From positions 124,001 to 188,000 of the forward strand of contig CAYSFD010000019.1 of NCBI GenBank assembly GCA_964430565.1: 64,000 nt of DNA. The letters are read 5' to 3'. Below, piece after piece: positions 25,465 to 32,983 of this stretch; position 1 is the stretch's first letter; every line of letters starts with the position of its first letter. The stretch comes from VBDM01 sp964430565. Its GTDB lineage: Bacteria; Pseudomonadota; Gammaproteobacteria; Burkholderiales; SG8-39. Under the pieces are notes generated by a model. It was not told where the DNA came from, searched no databases, and was given only the letters and a program-made list of their open reading frames with translations. Position numbers and translations under genes: made by a program.

Positions 25465-26951
25465 AGGCCGGGTACGCAATGCTTGCGCTGCTCGTCGTGG
25501 CGCCAGCCCAGGCCGACACGCTCAAGATCGGCTCCAAGCGCTTCACCGAGTCCTACATTCTCGGCGAAGTGCTGCTCCGGGCCGTGGAAGGGAAGGCCGA
25601 GGCCGTGCACAGGCCCGGGCTTGGAAATACCGGCATCGTTTTCGCCGCACTCAAATCGGGCTCGATCGACCTCTATCCCGAATACACCGGCACGATCGCG
25701 CGGGAGATTCTCAAGGTCGAGGGAAACCCGAGCCTGGAGGACCTCCACGCCGCGCTCGGCTCCCAGGGCCTCGGCGTCGCAGTGCGGCTGGGCTTCAACA
25801 ACAGCTACGCGCTCGCGATGCGCGAGGAGCGCGCGCTTTCGCTCGGCATACGCACGCTCTCCGATCTCGCCAAGCATCCGGGTCTGAAACTCGGCCTCTC
25901 GCAGGAATTCATCGGCCGCGCCGACGGCTGGCCGGGGCTGAAAGCGGCGTACCGGCTGCCGTACGCGACGCCCTCGGGGCTCGATCACGGCCTCGCCTAC
26001 GAGGCGATCGCCGCCGGGAATATCGACGTCATGGACAGCTACTCGACCGACGCCAAGATTGAGCGCTACAAACTCCGCGTGATCGAGGACGACAGGCGTT
26101 TCTTTCCGCGCTATGACGCGGTGGTTCTGTACCGTCTCGATGTGCCGAAGCGCTTTCCCGAAGCCTGGCGCGCAATAGCGGGCCTCGAAGGGCGTATCGA
26201 CGAGCGCCGCATGATCCGCATGAACGCCGCGGCTGAGATCGAGAAGCGCAGCTTCGACGAGGCCGCGGCTCTGCTCGATGCGGACGCTAAGCCGCAGAGC
26301 GTCGCGCAGCGGGACGTTTTTACCATACTGTTCGGTCCCGACTTCGCCCGTCTGACGGGCGAGCATCTGCTGCTCGTGTTCGTGTCGCTCGCGGCGAGCA
26401 TCGCGCTCGGCGTGCCGCTCGGGGTCGCGGCGGCGAAGCTGCCCCAGACGGCGCAACTCATCCTTGGAACGGTGGGCGTGATCCAGACCATTCCGTCGCT
26501 GGCGCTGTTTGCATTCCTGATCGCGTTGTTGGGTACGATCGGCACGACCCCCGCGCTGATCGCGCTGTTTCTCTACGCGCTGCTTCCGATCGTGCGCAAC
26601 ACCCACGCCGGGCTGACGGGCATCGCGCGCGGCATGCGGCAGGCCGCGATGGCGCTCGGCCTTGCGCCGCGCGAGCGCCTGTGGCTGGTCGAAGTGCCGC
26701 TCGCGCTGCCCTCGATCCTCGCAGGCGTCAAGACCTCGGCCGTCATCAACGTCGGCACCGCCACCATCGCCGCCTTCATCGGCGCGGGCGGCTACGGCGA
26801 GCGCATCGCCTCGGGGCTCGCACTGAACGACAACGCCACGCTGCTCGCCGGCGCCATACCCGCCGCGGCGCTCGCCTTGCTGATCCAGGGCGCGTTCGAG
26901 GTTGGCGAGCGGCAATTCGGCTGGATGACGAAGGCGCATGGCCGTTCATAA
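25461..26951 (+). CDS. Osmoprotectant-type ABC transporter, fused binding protein and permease (OpuF-like)
   Basis: 496 residues from ATG 25461, which overlaps the upstream stop; the longer open frame to the left is read-through of the ABC exporter. A signal peptide (MLALLVVAPAQAD) leads into an OpuBC/ProX-type binding domain, about 20-285 (IGSKRFTESYILGEVL, LYPEYTGTI, DVMDSYSTDAKI). A permease domain with about five or six helices follows, containing the EAA-type loop GMRQAAMALGLAPRERLWLVEVPLALP. Fused binding-protein/permease subunits of this type import quaternary amines such as glycine betaine or choline. The required ProV/OpuA-type ATPase is not encoded in this window. Confidence 0.86.
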   Translation: MKAGYAMLALLVVAPAQADTLKIGSKRFTESYILGEVLLRAVEGKAEAVHRPGLGNTGIVFAALKSGSIDLYPEYTGTIAREILKVEGNPSLEDLHAALGSQGLGVAVRLGFNNSYALAMREERALSLGIRTLSDLAKHPGLKLGLSQEFIGRADGWPGLKAAYRLPYATPSGLDHGLAYEAIAAGNIDVMDSYSTDAKIERYKLRVIEDDRRFFPRYDAVVLYRLDVPKRFPEAWRAIAGLEGRIDERRMIRMNAAAEIEKRSFDEAAALLDADAKPQSVAQRDVFTILFGPDFARLTGEHLLLVFVSLAASIALGVPLGVAAAKLPQTAQLILGTVGVIQTIPSLALFAFLIALLGTIGTTPALIALFLYALLPIVRNTHAGLTGIARGMRQAAMALGLAPRERLWLVEVPLALPSILAGVKTSAVINVGTATIAAFIGAGGYGERIASGLALNDNATLLAGAIPAAALALLIQGAFEVGERQFGWMTKAHGRS

Positions 26952-27438
26952 CCAGTTCCTTAGAGGTGGGGTGGCAAGGCGAGATGCTCTCCACTGCGGC
27001 TGTGACGCAGGCCGCCGCGTTTCCCTGCGGCGCATCGCCGGCCTTATCGCCGTTGCGCTGGCCGGGCCTTCAGTTGCGCAGGATCGGCCCGCTCAACCGG
27101 GCAGCCAGAACGCATTCGTCGAACGCGCGTTCGAGATGCGCCGGATATCGATCGAGCGCGGCGATCAGTCCTTCGGCGCCGTGGTCGTCAAGGCCGGGCG
27201 TATCGTCGGCGAGGGGATCAGCGCGGTCGTCACCGGGAACGATCCCACCGCGCACGCGGAAATGCAGGCGATCCGCGACGCGGCGCGCCGGCTGGGCACG
27301 CGCGACCTGGGGGGCTGCGAGCTGTACGGCACGACGCGTGCCTGCACCATGTGCGAGGCGGCCGCCTACTGGGCGCACATTTCGCGCATGTACTTCGGCG
27401 AGGCGCCTACGGACGCGGGCTCGCCGAAACTCCGTTAG
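26938..27438 (+). CDS. Exported nucleoside/guanine deaminase-like protein
   Basis: 166 residues, overlapping the permease fusion by 14 bp. After a poorly conserved stretch there is a signal-like segment (RRIAGLIAVALAGPSVAQD), possibly with an upstream Arg pair. The zinc-dependent deaminase core follows: TAHAEMQAI (zinc His and catalytic Glu) and RACTMCEAAAYWAH (two zinc Cys). The family's PCxxC is ACTMC here. It resembles guanine/cytosine deaminase relatives (GuaD/TadA fold), but an exported form is unusual. A downstream ATG or GTG could give a cytoplasmic protein; the hydrophobic segment argues for export. Substrate unknown. Confidence 0.68.
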   Translation: MAVHNQFLRGGVARRDALHCGCDAGRRVSLRRIAGLIAVALAGPSVAQDRPAQPGSQNAFVERAFEMRRISIERGDQSFGAVVVKAGRIVGEGISAVVTGNDPTAHAEMQAIRDAARRLGTRDLGGCELYGTTRACTMCEAAAYWAHISRMYFGEAPTDAGSPKLR

Positions 27439-27462
27439 GCTTCGAAGGGGGCCGCCTCCGGC

Positions 27463-27942
27463 TCAGCCGAACGCGTTGAGCGTCTTCCCGTCTGCGGTCG
27501 CGGGCTTCGCGTCGACCAGCACGAAGGCGATCACGCAGGGCGCTTTGCCGCGGTTGATCCAGTTGTGGACCGTTCCGCGTTGAACCAGCATGTCGCCCGC
27601 CTTGAGATGGACTTCGGTGCCTTTCTCCAGCTCCATGTCGATCTCGCCCGACAGTACCACCGCGTAGTCGATCGAATCGGTTCGGTGCACGCGGGGCGCC
27701 ACCCCGGGCGAGAACTCGACCACGCGCAAAACCGTTCCGCCCGCAAGGGTCGTGCCGACGTTTCTAGCAGCTCCGTCGAGTTCGCCGGAGTTGTCGGCCG
27801 GGTTGGTGTCGGTCGTCCAGATCACGCAGGCCGACGCCCCGGGCCGGCTCGACACGATGTTCTTGGAAACTTCATCAATTTTCACGACGGCGCGCCCGCT
27901 GCCGTCGTGCCCGGTCACCACTCGCCGCACCTGCACGGTCAT
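27463..27942 (-). CDS. Cupin-domain protein
   Basis: 159 residues on the opposite strand, 24 bp from the end of the deaminase gene. The single cupin domain covers residues 70-145: VEFSPGVAPRVHRTDSIDY (motif 1, with His and Asp in the metal-ligand positions), VVLSGEIDMEL and GDMLVQRGTVHNWINRG (motif 2, with His). Small cupins of this type bind a divalent metal and act as isomerases, dioxygenases or sensors; none can be assigned here. A good ribosome binding site (AAGGAG) precedes the ATG. Confidence 0.78.
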   Translation of the reverse strand: MTVQVRRVVTGHDGSGRAVVKIDEVSKNIVSSRPGASACVIWTTDTNPADNSGELDGAARNVGTTLAGGTVLRVVEFSPGVAPRVHRTDSIDYAVVLSGEIDMELEKGTEVHLKAGDMLVQRGTVHNWINRGKAPCVIAFVLVDAKPATADGKTLNAFG

Positions 27943-27974
27943 TTTTCTCTCCTTGGTTCACATGCGCCGGAAGA

Positions 27975-27980
27975 ATTATA
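27975..27980 (-). promoter_or_regulatory. Perfect -10 hexamer upstream of the cupin gene
   Basis: TATAAT reading leftward at 27980-27975, about 32 bp upstream of the cupin ATG and just before a leader with AAGGAGAG. No convincing -35 box stands at 16-18 bp, so an activator may be needed. Confidence 0.45.
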
Positions 27981-28085
27981 CGGGGAGCGTTTGCGCGCTC
28001 GCGTAGTCAGCGGCTTGGATGCTCGTGTATCATCACACTTCGTTTCGGCCGGCGTGGCCGCGAAAGAAAGCCAGAGAACAATTCC

Positions 28086-29216
28086 ATGAACATCGGCATT
28101 CCCGCCGAAACGCGCCCGGGCGAGACGCGCGTCGCCGCGACGCCCGAGACCGTTAAGAAGCTCGCCGCGAACGGCCGTCACGCGATCCTGGTGCAATCGG
28201 GCGCCGGCGTCGCCGCCAGCGTTCCCGATTCCGAATTTCAGTCTGCCGGAGCGAAAATCGTTGCGGACGCTCAAGGCGTTCTGGGTGCCGCGGACATCGT
28301 CCTGAAAGTGCGCGGGCCGCAGGATTCGGAAATTGGCCTTTTCAAGCGCGGGGCGATCGTGATCGGCCTGCTAAACCCGTATGACCGCGCGACGATGGAG
28401 TCGTACGCCGGCGCGGGGCTGACCTGCTTCGCGATGGAATGGCTGCCGCGCACCACCCGCGCGCAAGCGATGGACGTGCTCTCCTCGCAGGCCAATATCG
28501 GCGGCTACAAGGCCGTGATCCTCGCCGCGGCCGAGTACGGCCGCTTCATGCCGATGCTGATGACCGCAGCCGGCACGGTCAAGGCGGCGCGCGTGCTGGT
28601 GCTCGGTGCCGGGGTCGCGGGCCTGCAGGCGATCGCGACGGCGAAGCGCCTGGGCGCGGTGATCGAGGCCTCCGACGTACGCCCGGCGGTAAAGGAGCAG
28701 ATCGAATCGCTCGGTGCGAAATTCCTCGACGTGCCGTACCTCACCGACGAGGAGCGCGAGATCGCGCAAGGCGTTGGGGGCTACGCGCGGCCGATGCCCG
28801 CCGACTGGATGCGAAGGCAGGCGGAACTGGTGCACGAGCGCGCCAAGGCCGCCGACATCGTCATCACCACCGCGCTCATTCCCGGCCGGCCCGCGCCGGT
28901 GCTCCTGAAGGAGGAGACGGTGCGCGCGATGAAGCCCGGCTCCGTGATCGTCGACATGGCGATCGAGCAGGGCGGCAACTGCCCCCTGACCGAGCGCGAC
29001 AGGATCGCCGTCAAGCACGGGGTGAAGCTCATCGGCATCTCGAATCTTCCGGCGCTAGTGGCAGCGGACGCCTCGGCGCTCTATGCGAGAAACCTACTCA
29101 ACTTTCTGAACCTCCTCGTCGATCCCAAGACCGGCGAGCTGAAGCTGAACCGTGAGGACGAGATCATCGCGGGGAGCCTTGTGTGCATCAACGGCGAAGT
29201 GGTGAAGAAATCATGA
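28086..29216 (+). CDS. pntAA: NAD(P) transhydrogenase subunit alpha part 1 (NAD-binding domain)
   Basis: 376 residues. The N-terminal MNIGIPAETRPGETRVAATP, the NAD-binding Rossmann segment VLVLGAGVAGLQAIATAKRLGAVIEA split as LGAGVAG, and the C-terminal SVIVDMAIEQGGNCP identify the hydrophilic alpha1 domain. In this three-gene form the membrane part of alpha is a separate gene. The complex sits in the inner membrane and couples hydride transfer from NADH to NADP+ to proton influx, supplying NADPH. The stop overlaps the next start (ATGA). Confidence 0.95.
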   Translation: MNIGIPAETRPGETRVAATPETVKKLAANGRHAILVQSGAGVAASVPDSEFQSAGAKIVADAQGVLGAADIVLKVRGPQDSEIGLFKRGAIVIGLLNPYDRATMESYAGAGLTCFAMEWLPRTTRAQAMDVLSSQANIGGYKAVILAAAEYGRFMPMLMTAAGTVKAARVLVLGAGVAGLQAIATAKRLGAVIEASDVRPAVKEQIESLGAKFLDVPYLTDEEREIAQGVGGYARPMPADWMRRQAELVHERAKAADIVITTALIPGRPAPVLLKEETVRAMKPGSVIVDMAIEQGGNCPLTERDRIAVKHGVKLIGISNLPALVAADASALYARNLLNFLNLLVDPKTGELKLNREDEIIAGSLVCINGEVVKKS

Positions 29217-29530
29217 CCGGAACCATAGACCCGACCGTCATCAACCTGGTGGTATTCGTGCTCGCGGTGTTCGTCGGCTACCACGTCATCTGGAACGTGA
29301 CGCCCGCGCTGCACACGCCGCTGATGAGCGTCACCAACGCGATCTCCAGCGTGATCATCGTCGGCGCGATCCTCGCCGCCGGCCCCTACGAGACGGACTT
29401 CGGCGCCGTCCTCGGCGCGGTCGCGGTGGGTCTCGCGGCGGTGAACGTGTTCGGCGGTTTTCTGGTCACGCAGCGCATGCTGGAGATGTTCAGGAAGAAA
29501 ACGCCGAAGGCCGAGAAGGATAAGGTATGA
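29213..29530 (+). CDS. pntAB: NAD(P) transhydrogenase subunit alpha part 2 (membrane)
   Basis: 105 residues from ATG 29213. Three or four membrane helices (VINLVVFVLAVFVGYHVIW, HTPLMSVTNAISSVIIVGA, FGAVLGAVAVGLAAVNVFGG) match the C-terminal membrane part of PntA. The motif HTPLMSVTNAISS lines the proton channel in the family. Starts and stops overlap on both sides, so the three pnt genes are tightly coupled. Confidence 0.94.
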   Translation: MTGTIDPTVINLVVFVLAVFVGYHVIWNVTPALHTPLMSVTNAISSVIIVGAILAAGPYETDFGAVLGAVAVGLAAVNVFGGFLVTQRMLEMFRKKTPKAEKDKV

Positions 29531-30924
29531 GCGCGAACCAGCTCGCGCTCTGGTACCTCGCGGCGAGCATCCTATTCATTCTCGCGCTGAAAGGCCTGTC
29601 CTCGCCGGTCTCGGCGCGGCGCGGCAACCTTTTCGGAATGGTCGGCATGGCGATCGCGGTGCTGGTGACGCTCGCGATCACGAAGAACGTGGCATTCATC
29701 CTCGTCGCCGCCGCGATCGGCGGCACGATCGGAGCGCTCGTCGCGCGGCGCGTGCAGATGACGCAGATGCCGGAGCTGGTCGCCGCGATGCACTCGCTCG
29801 TTGGCATGGCGGCGGTGCTGATCGCGATCGCGGTGGTCAACAATCCTTCCGCGTTCGGCATCCCCGATCCGATGCCACTCGGCAATCGCCTCGAGCTCTT
29901 CATCGGCAGTTTCGTCGGCGCGGTGACGTTCTCGGGCAGCATCATCGCCTTCGGCAAGCTCGCGGGTCTTGGCAAGAAATTCCGCCTCTTCTCCAGCGCG
30001 CCGGTCGTTTTCCGCGGTCAGCACGCGTTGAATCTCGTCCTCGCAGTCGTGATGATCGGCTTCGGTTTCGCGTTCTTCCTCGCCCAAGACCGGGCATGGA
30101 CGGCGTTCCTCATCATGCTTGCGATCGCCTTCGTGCTCGGCGTGCTCATCATCATTCCCATCGGCGGGGCCGACATGCCGGTGGTCATCTCGATGCTAAA
30201 CAGCTACTCGGGCTGGGCGGCGGCGGGCATCGGTTTCTCGCTCAACAACACCATGCTGATCATCGCCGGAAGCCTGGTCGGCTCCTCGGGCGCGATCCTC
30301 TCCTACATCATGTGCAAGGCGATGAACCGCTCCTTCATCTCGGTGATCATGGGGGGATTCGGTGCGGCAGAAGGCTCAGCCGCCGCCGACAGCGGGGACA
30401 AAACGGTGCGCTCGGGTTCGGCCGACGATGCCGCCTTCCTCATGGCCAACGCGGAGTCGGTGGTGATCGTGCCGGGCTACGGACTTGCGGTGGCGCGCGC
30501 CCAGCACGCGGTGAAGGAGATGGCGCAGAAGCTCATCGCGAAGGGCGTGAGCGTGCGCTACGCGATCCATCCCGTCGCGGGCCGCATGCCCGGCCACATG
30601 AACGTGCTGCTCGCCGAGGCCGAGGTGCCGTACGACCAGGTGTTCGAGATGGAAGACATCAACGGCGAGCTTGGCACGACCGATGTGGTCCTCGTGCTCG
30701 GCGCGAACGACGTGGTGAATCCGCTCGCGCACGAGAAGGGGAGCGCCATATACGGGATGCCCATCATCGAAGCACAGAAGGCGCGCACCGTGCTCGTCAA
30801 CAAGCGCTCCATGGCGGTGGGGTACGCGGGCCTCGACAACCCGCTCTTTTATCTGGACAAGACCATGATGGTGTTCGGCGATGCGAAGAAGGTCGTCGAG
30901 GACATGGTGAAAGCTCTCGAGTGA
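29527..30924 (+). CDS. pntB: NAD(P) transhydrogenase subunit beta
   Basis: 465 residues. Eight or nine membrane helices occupy the first 270 residues, including MPVVISMLNSYSGWAAAGIG and LVGSSGAILSYIMCKAMNR. The NADP-binding domain follows with VVIVPGYGLAVARAQHAV, HPVAGRMPGHMNVLLAEA, VVLVLGANDVVNP and the terminal KRSMAVGYAGLDNPLF, all standard for PntB. It completes the enzyme begun by the two preceding genes. Confidence 0.95.
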   Translation: MSANQLALWYLAASILFILALKGLSSPVSARRGNLFGMVGMAIAVLVTLAITKNVAFILVAAAIGGTIGALVARRVQMTQMPELVAAMHSLVGMAAVLIAIAVVNNPSAFGIPDPMPLGNRLELFIGSFVGAVTFSGSIIAFGKLAGLGKKFRLFSSAPVVFRGQHALNLVLAVVMIGFGFAFFLAQDRAWTAFLIMLAIAFVLGVLIIIPIGGADMPVVISMLNSYSGWAAAGIGFSLNNTMLIIAGSLVGSSGAILSYIMCKAMNRSFISVIMGGFGAAEGSAAADSGDKTVRSGSADDAAFLMANAESVVIVPGYGLAVARAQHAVKEMAQKLIAKGVSVRYAIHPVAGRMPGHMNVLLAEAEVPYDQVFEMEDINGELGTTDVVLVLGANDVVNPLAHEKGSAIYGMPIIEAQKARTVLVNKRSMAVGYAGLDNPLFYLDKTMMVFGDAKKVVEDMVKALE

Positions 30925-30928
30925 GGAA

Positions 30929-30964
30929 CTCCCTCTGCCTTCGGGAGAGGGTCGGGGTGAGGGG
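30929..30964. repeat. Dispersed repeat CTCCCTCTnnnGGGAGAGGGTCGGGGTGAGGG between pntB and lutC
   Basis: The 36 bases between pntB and the lutC ATG form the well-known repeat in which CTCCCTCTGCC is followed by GGGAGAGGGTCGGGG and TGAGGGG. It holds a CCCTCT/AGAGGG stem. Its right half (GGGGTGA, 30954-30960) is the only purine-rich stretch that could serve as the ribosome binding site of lutC, whose ATG begins on the next base. Confidence 0.58.
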
Positions 30965-31618
30965 ATGAGCGCTCGCGAAAACATTCTTGCCCGAATCCGC
31001 AAGGCGCAAGGTCGAGGCGGAAGCAAGCCGTCGCAGCCCGAGCTCGAGGCGGTCGAAACCTATCTGCGGGCGCACCCTCGCGGGACGCTGCCCCCGGTCG
31101 AAGCCGATCTTGTCGTGCGCTTCCGCGCCCGGGCCGAGGCTTTGCAATGCACGACCGACGAAGTCGCCGGTGAGGCCGACGTTCCGGCCGCGGTCGCGCG
31201 CTATCTCAAAGCGGGCAAACTCCCTCTTTCCGGCAGCGTCTGGCCGCAGTTGGCGCATCTCGACTGGAAGGGCGCGGGGCTTGCACTCGAGCCGCGCGCA
31301 GCAAAGGACGGCGATCCGGTCGGCGTGACCGGAGCTTTCGCCGCGATCGCGGAGACCGGGACGCTGATGCTCCCCTCGGGTCCGGGAACGCCGGCGACCG
31401 TGAGCCTTCTGCCGGAGACGCATGTCGCAATCGTGTCCTGCGATCGCATGGTCGCTCACATGGAGCAGGCATGGGACCTGGCGAGGGCGGAATTCCGCGA
31501 GCTGCCGCGCGCGATCAATTTCGTCTCGGGCCCATCGCGCACCGCCGACATCGACCAGACGATTGTGCTCGGGGCGCACGGGCCGTATCGAGTCCACATC
31601 GTTCTGGTACGCGCCTGA
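30965..31618 (+). CDS. lutC: LUD-domain protein LutC (lactate utilisation protein C)
   Basis: 217 residues of the LUD (DUF162) family: MSARENILARIRKA at the N-terminus, GVTGAFAAIAETGTLML and the C-terminal VSGPSRTADIDQTIVLGAHGP are typical of LutC/YkgG. In Bacillus-type lut operons it works with LutA and LutB to oxidise L-lactate. No lutA or lutB is next to it here, so it is an isolated copy or the others lie elsewhere. It follows pntB by 40 bp. Confidence 0.88.
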   Translation: MSARENILARIRKAQGRGGSKPSQPELEAVETYLRAHPRGTLPPVEADLVVRFRARAEALQCTTDEVAGEADVPAAVARYLKAGKLPLSGSVWPQLAHLDWKGAGLALEPRAAKDGDPVGVTGAFAAIAETGTLMLPSGPGTPATVSLLPETHVAIVSCDRMVAHMEQAWDLARAEFRELPRAINFVSGPSRTADIDQTIVLGAHGPYRVHIVLVRA

Positions 31619-31764
31619 TCCGAAGGCGCGCTACCAAGATGGCTCCGGTCGCTCGACCGGGCGTTCCTTTTCCTCCTGATCCTGCCGCTCGCGGTAGCCG
31701 TCGGCGGGCTCTGGAGCGATGGCTGCGATCGAGAGGGGAGCTGCCGGCGCGCGAATGACGAAGT

Positions 31765-31778
31765 TTGACGCGGATCAA
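31765..31778. promoter_or_regulatory. FNR/ANR-like box
   Basis: TTGAC-GCGG-ATCAA matches the FNR/ANR consensus TTGAT-N4-ATCAA at nine of ten defined positions. Its centre (31771.5) is 69.5 bp before the ATG at 31841. A -10-like CATGAT at 31803-31808 would put the site near -43, close to the usual class II position. Control by oxygen is inferred. Confidence 0.42.
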
Positions 31779-31840
31779 ATTGCGTTTCGGTTTCCGTGTC
31801 AACATGATTTGTATTGATTGAAAACGAAAGGAGTCTTGCC

Positions 31841-32143
31841 ATGTCCGGAAAGTCGAAGGTGTTTTCGAGCAAGCGCATTGAGAGCGAGTTTCGCAAGTTG
31901 GGGAAGAACCTGGACAGTCTCATCGCAAAGACGCGGCGAGCCGAGTCCGAGGCGCGCGTCAAGTACGCAAGCCAGCTGAGAACCCTGAAGGCAAGGCAGG
32001 AGCAGGCCAAGAAGGTTCTCGCCCGGCTCCGCCGCCGGGGCACTGCAGCAGGAGGTCCGCTCAAGGTGGGCGTCAAGAAAGCGTGGAGCGACCTGAGCGT
32101 CGCGGTGCGCGAGGCGAGCAAGCGGTACCGGGAAACCTCCTGA
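31841..32143 (+). CDS. Small basic coiled-coil protein (100 aa), unknown function
   Basis: ATG 31841 follows an ideal AAAGGAG (31827-31833). The product is very rich in Lys and Arg and has a predicted coiled coil over residues 10-65 (FRKLGKNLDSLIAKTRRAES, then QLRTLKARQEQAKKVLARL), a Gly hinge and a shorter helix. There are no membrane segments or cysteines. The composition could suit nucleic-acid binding or a phasin-like surface role; neither can be claimed. An FNR-like box lies upstream and no gene is closely linked, so it is probably monocistronic. Confidence 0.62.
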   Translation: MSGKSKVFSSKRIESEFRKLGKNLDSLIAKTRRAESEARVKYASQLRTLKARQEQAKKVLARLRRRGTAAGGPLKVGVKKAWSDLSVAVREASKRYRETS

Positions 32144-32251
32144 GAACCCGCCGCGCGAGAACTTCGGGTCCCGACCGGGGAGAACGGCCCCGGACAGCGG
32201 GGCGACAGCGATGTCGCTTACGCGTTCACCCTGCCCTAATCGGAGGAATCC

Positions 32252-32809
32252 GTGAAACCTTCCACTCGTTGGACAATTGTGGTTCTGGTCGCCTTGGTCA
32301 TCGGCATTGTCTGGCTGCTCTGGACCAGGCGCGATCAGCAGCCGGTGCCGGTCAAAGGTCCGATCGCCGCTCAACCCGCCGTGCCGAAGCCGGAGCCGAC
32401 GCCTGTCCCGACCCCGCCCAAGGCGGAGGAGCCGGTGACTGCCACGGTGCTCTTCGACTTCGATCGGTCGGTGCTGCGACTCGGGGAGGTCCCGAAGCTC
32501 GACGAGCTGACGGCCAAGATCGGGGGCCGGGCGTTCGATCGCCTCGACGCCGTTGGCCACGCCGACCGGATCGGCAAGGATTCGTACAACCTGCGGCTTT
32601 CCCAGCAGCGCGCCGAGGCCGTGCGCGCTTACCTGGTCGGAAAAGGCGTTGACGCCGCGCGCATTCGCACCGAAGCGAAGGGAGAGAGTGAGGCCGCAAC
32701 CGGCGAAGCATGTAAGAACATGGGTCCGGAAAGCCGGAAGAACCGGAAGCTGGTCGAATGCCTGCAGCGCGATCGCCGCGTGGAGGTCAAGCTCATAGCC
32801 ACGCGTTGA
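32252..32809 (+). CDS. OmpA-domain protein with N-terminal membrane anchor
   Basis: 185 residues, GTG start preceded by GGAGGA (32242-32247). One hydrophobic helix (WTIVVLVALVIGIVWLLW) is followed by a Pro/Lys-rich linker (30-60) and an OmpA/MotB-type peptidoglycan-binding domain: VLFDFDRSVLRL, VGHADRIGKDSYNLRLS, QQRAEAVRAYLV and CLQRDRRVEVKL. The helix lacks a clear cleavage site and may anchor the protein in the inner membrane. Two cysteines in the last 35 residues (ACKNM, ECLQ) fit the disulfide of OmpA C-terminal domains. Confidence 0.82.
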   Translation: MKPSTRWTIVVLVALVIGIVWLLWTRRDQQPVPVKGPIAAQPAVPKPEPTPVPTPPKAEEPVTATVLFDFDRSVLRLGEVPKLDELTAKIGGRAFDRLDAVGHADRIGKDSYNLRLSQQRAEAVRAYLVGKGVDAARIRTEAKGESEAATGEACKNMGPESRKNRKLVECLQRDRRVEVKLIATR

Positions 32810-32945
32810 TAATCATGCCTGGCCCAAACTGCGACCCGAGATTCTTTCGGTCCAGAGGGGTGTGAATACGGCTTCGGTCCCTGAGCTAGGAGCGAGAACC
32901 CCACATCGAGAGAGCGTTCCCGCGCGGAAAATGCTTCCGGCGCGG

Positions 32946-32954
32946 TGCTACAAT
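32946..32954 (+). promoter_or_regulatory. Extended -10 promoter element before the antiporter gene
   Basis: TGCTACAAT is an extended -10 (TGn plus TACAAT) 30 bp upstream of the GTG start at 32984. No clear -35 box is seen. A GGGAGGAG ribosome binding site follows at 32971-32978. Confidence 0.45.
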
Positions 32955-32983
32955 CGCCGCGTCGATCGGGGGGAGGAGCGTTG

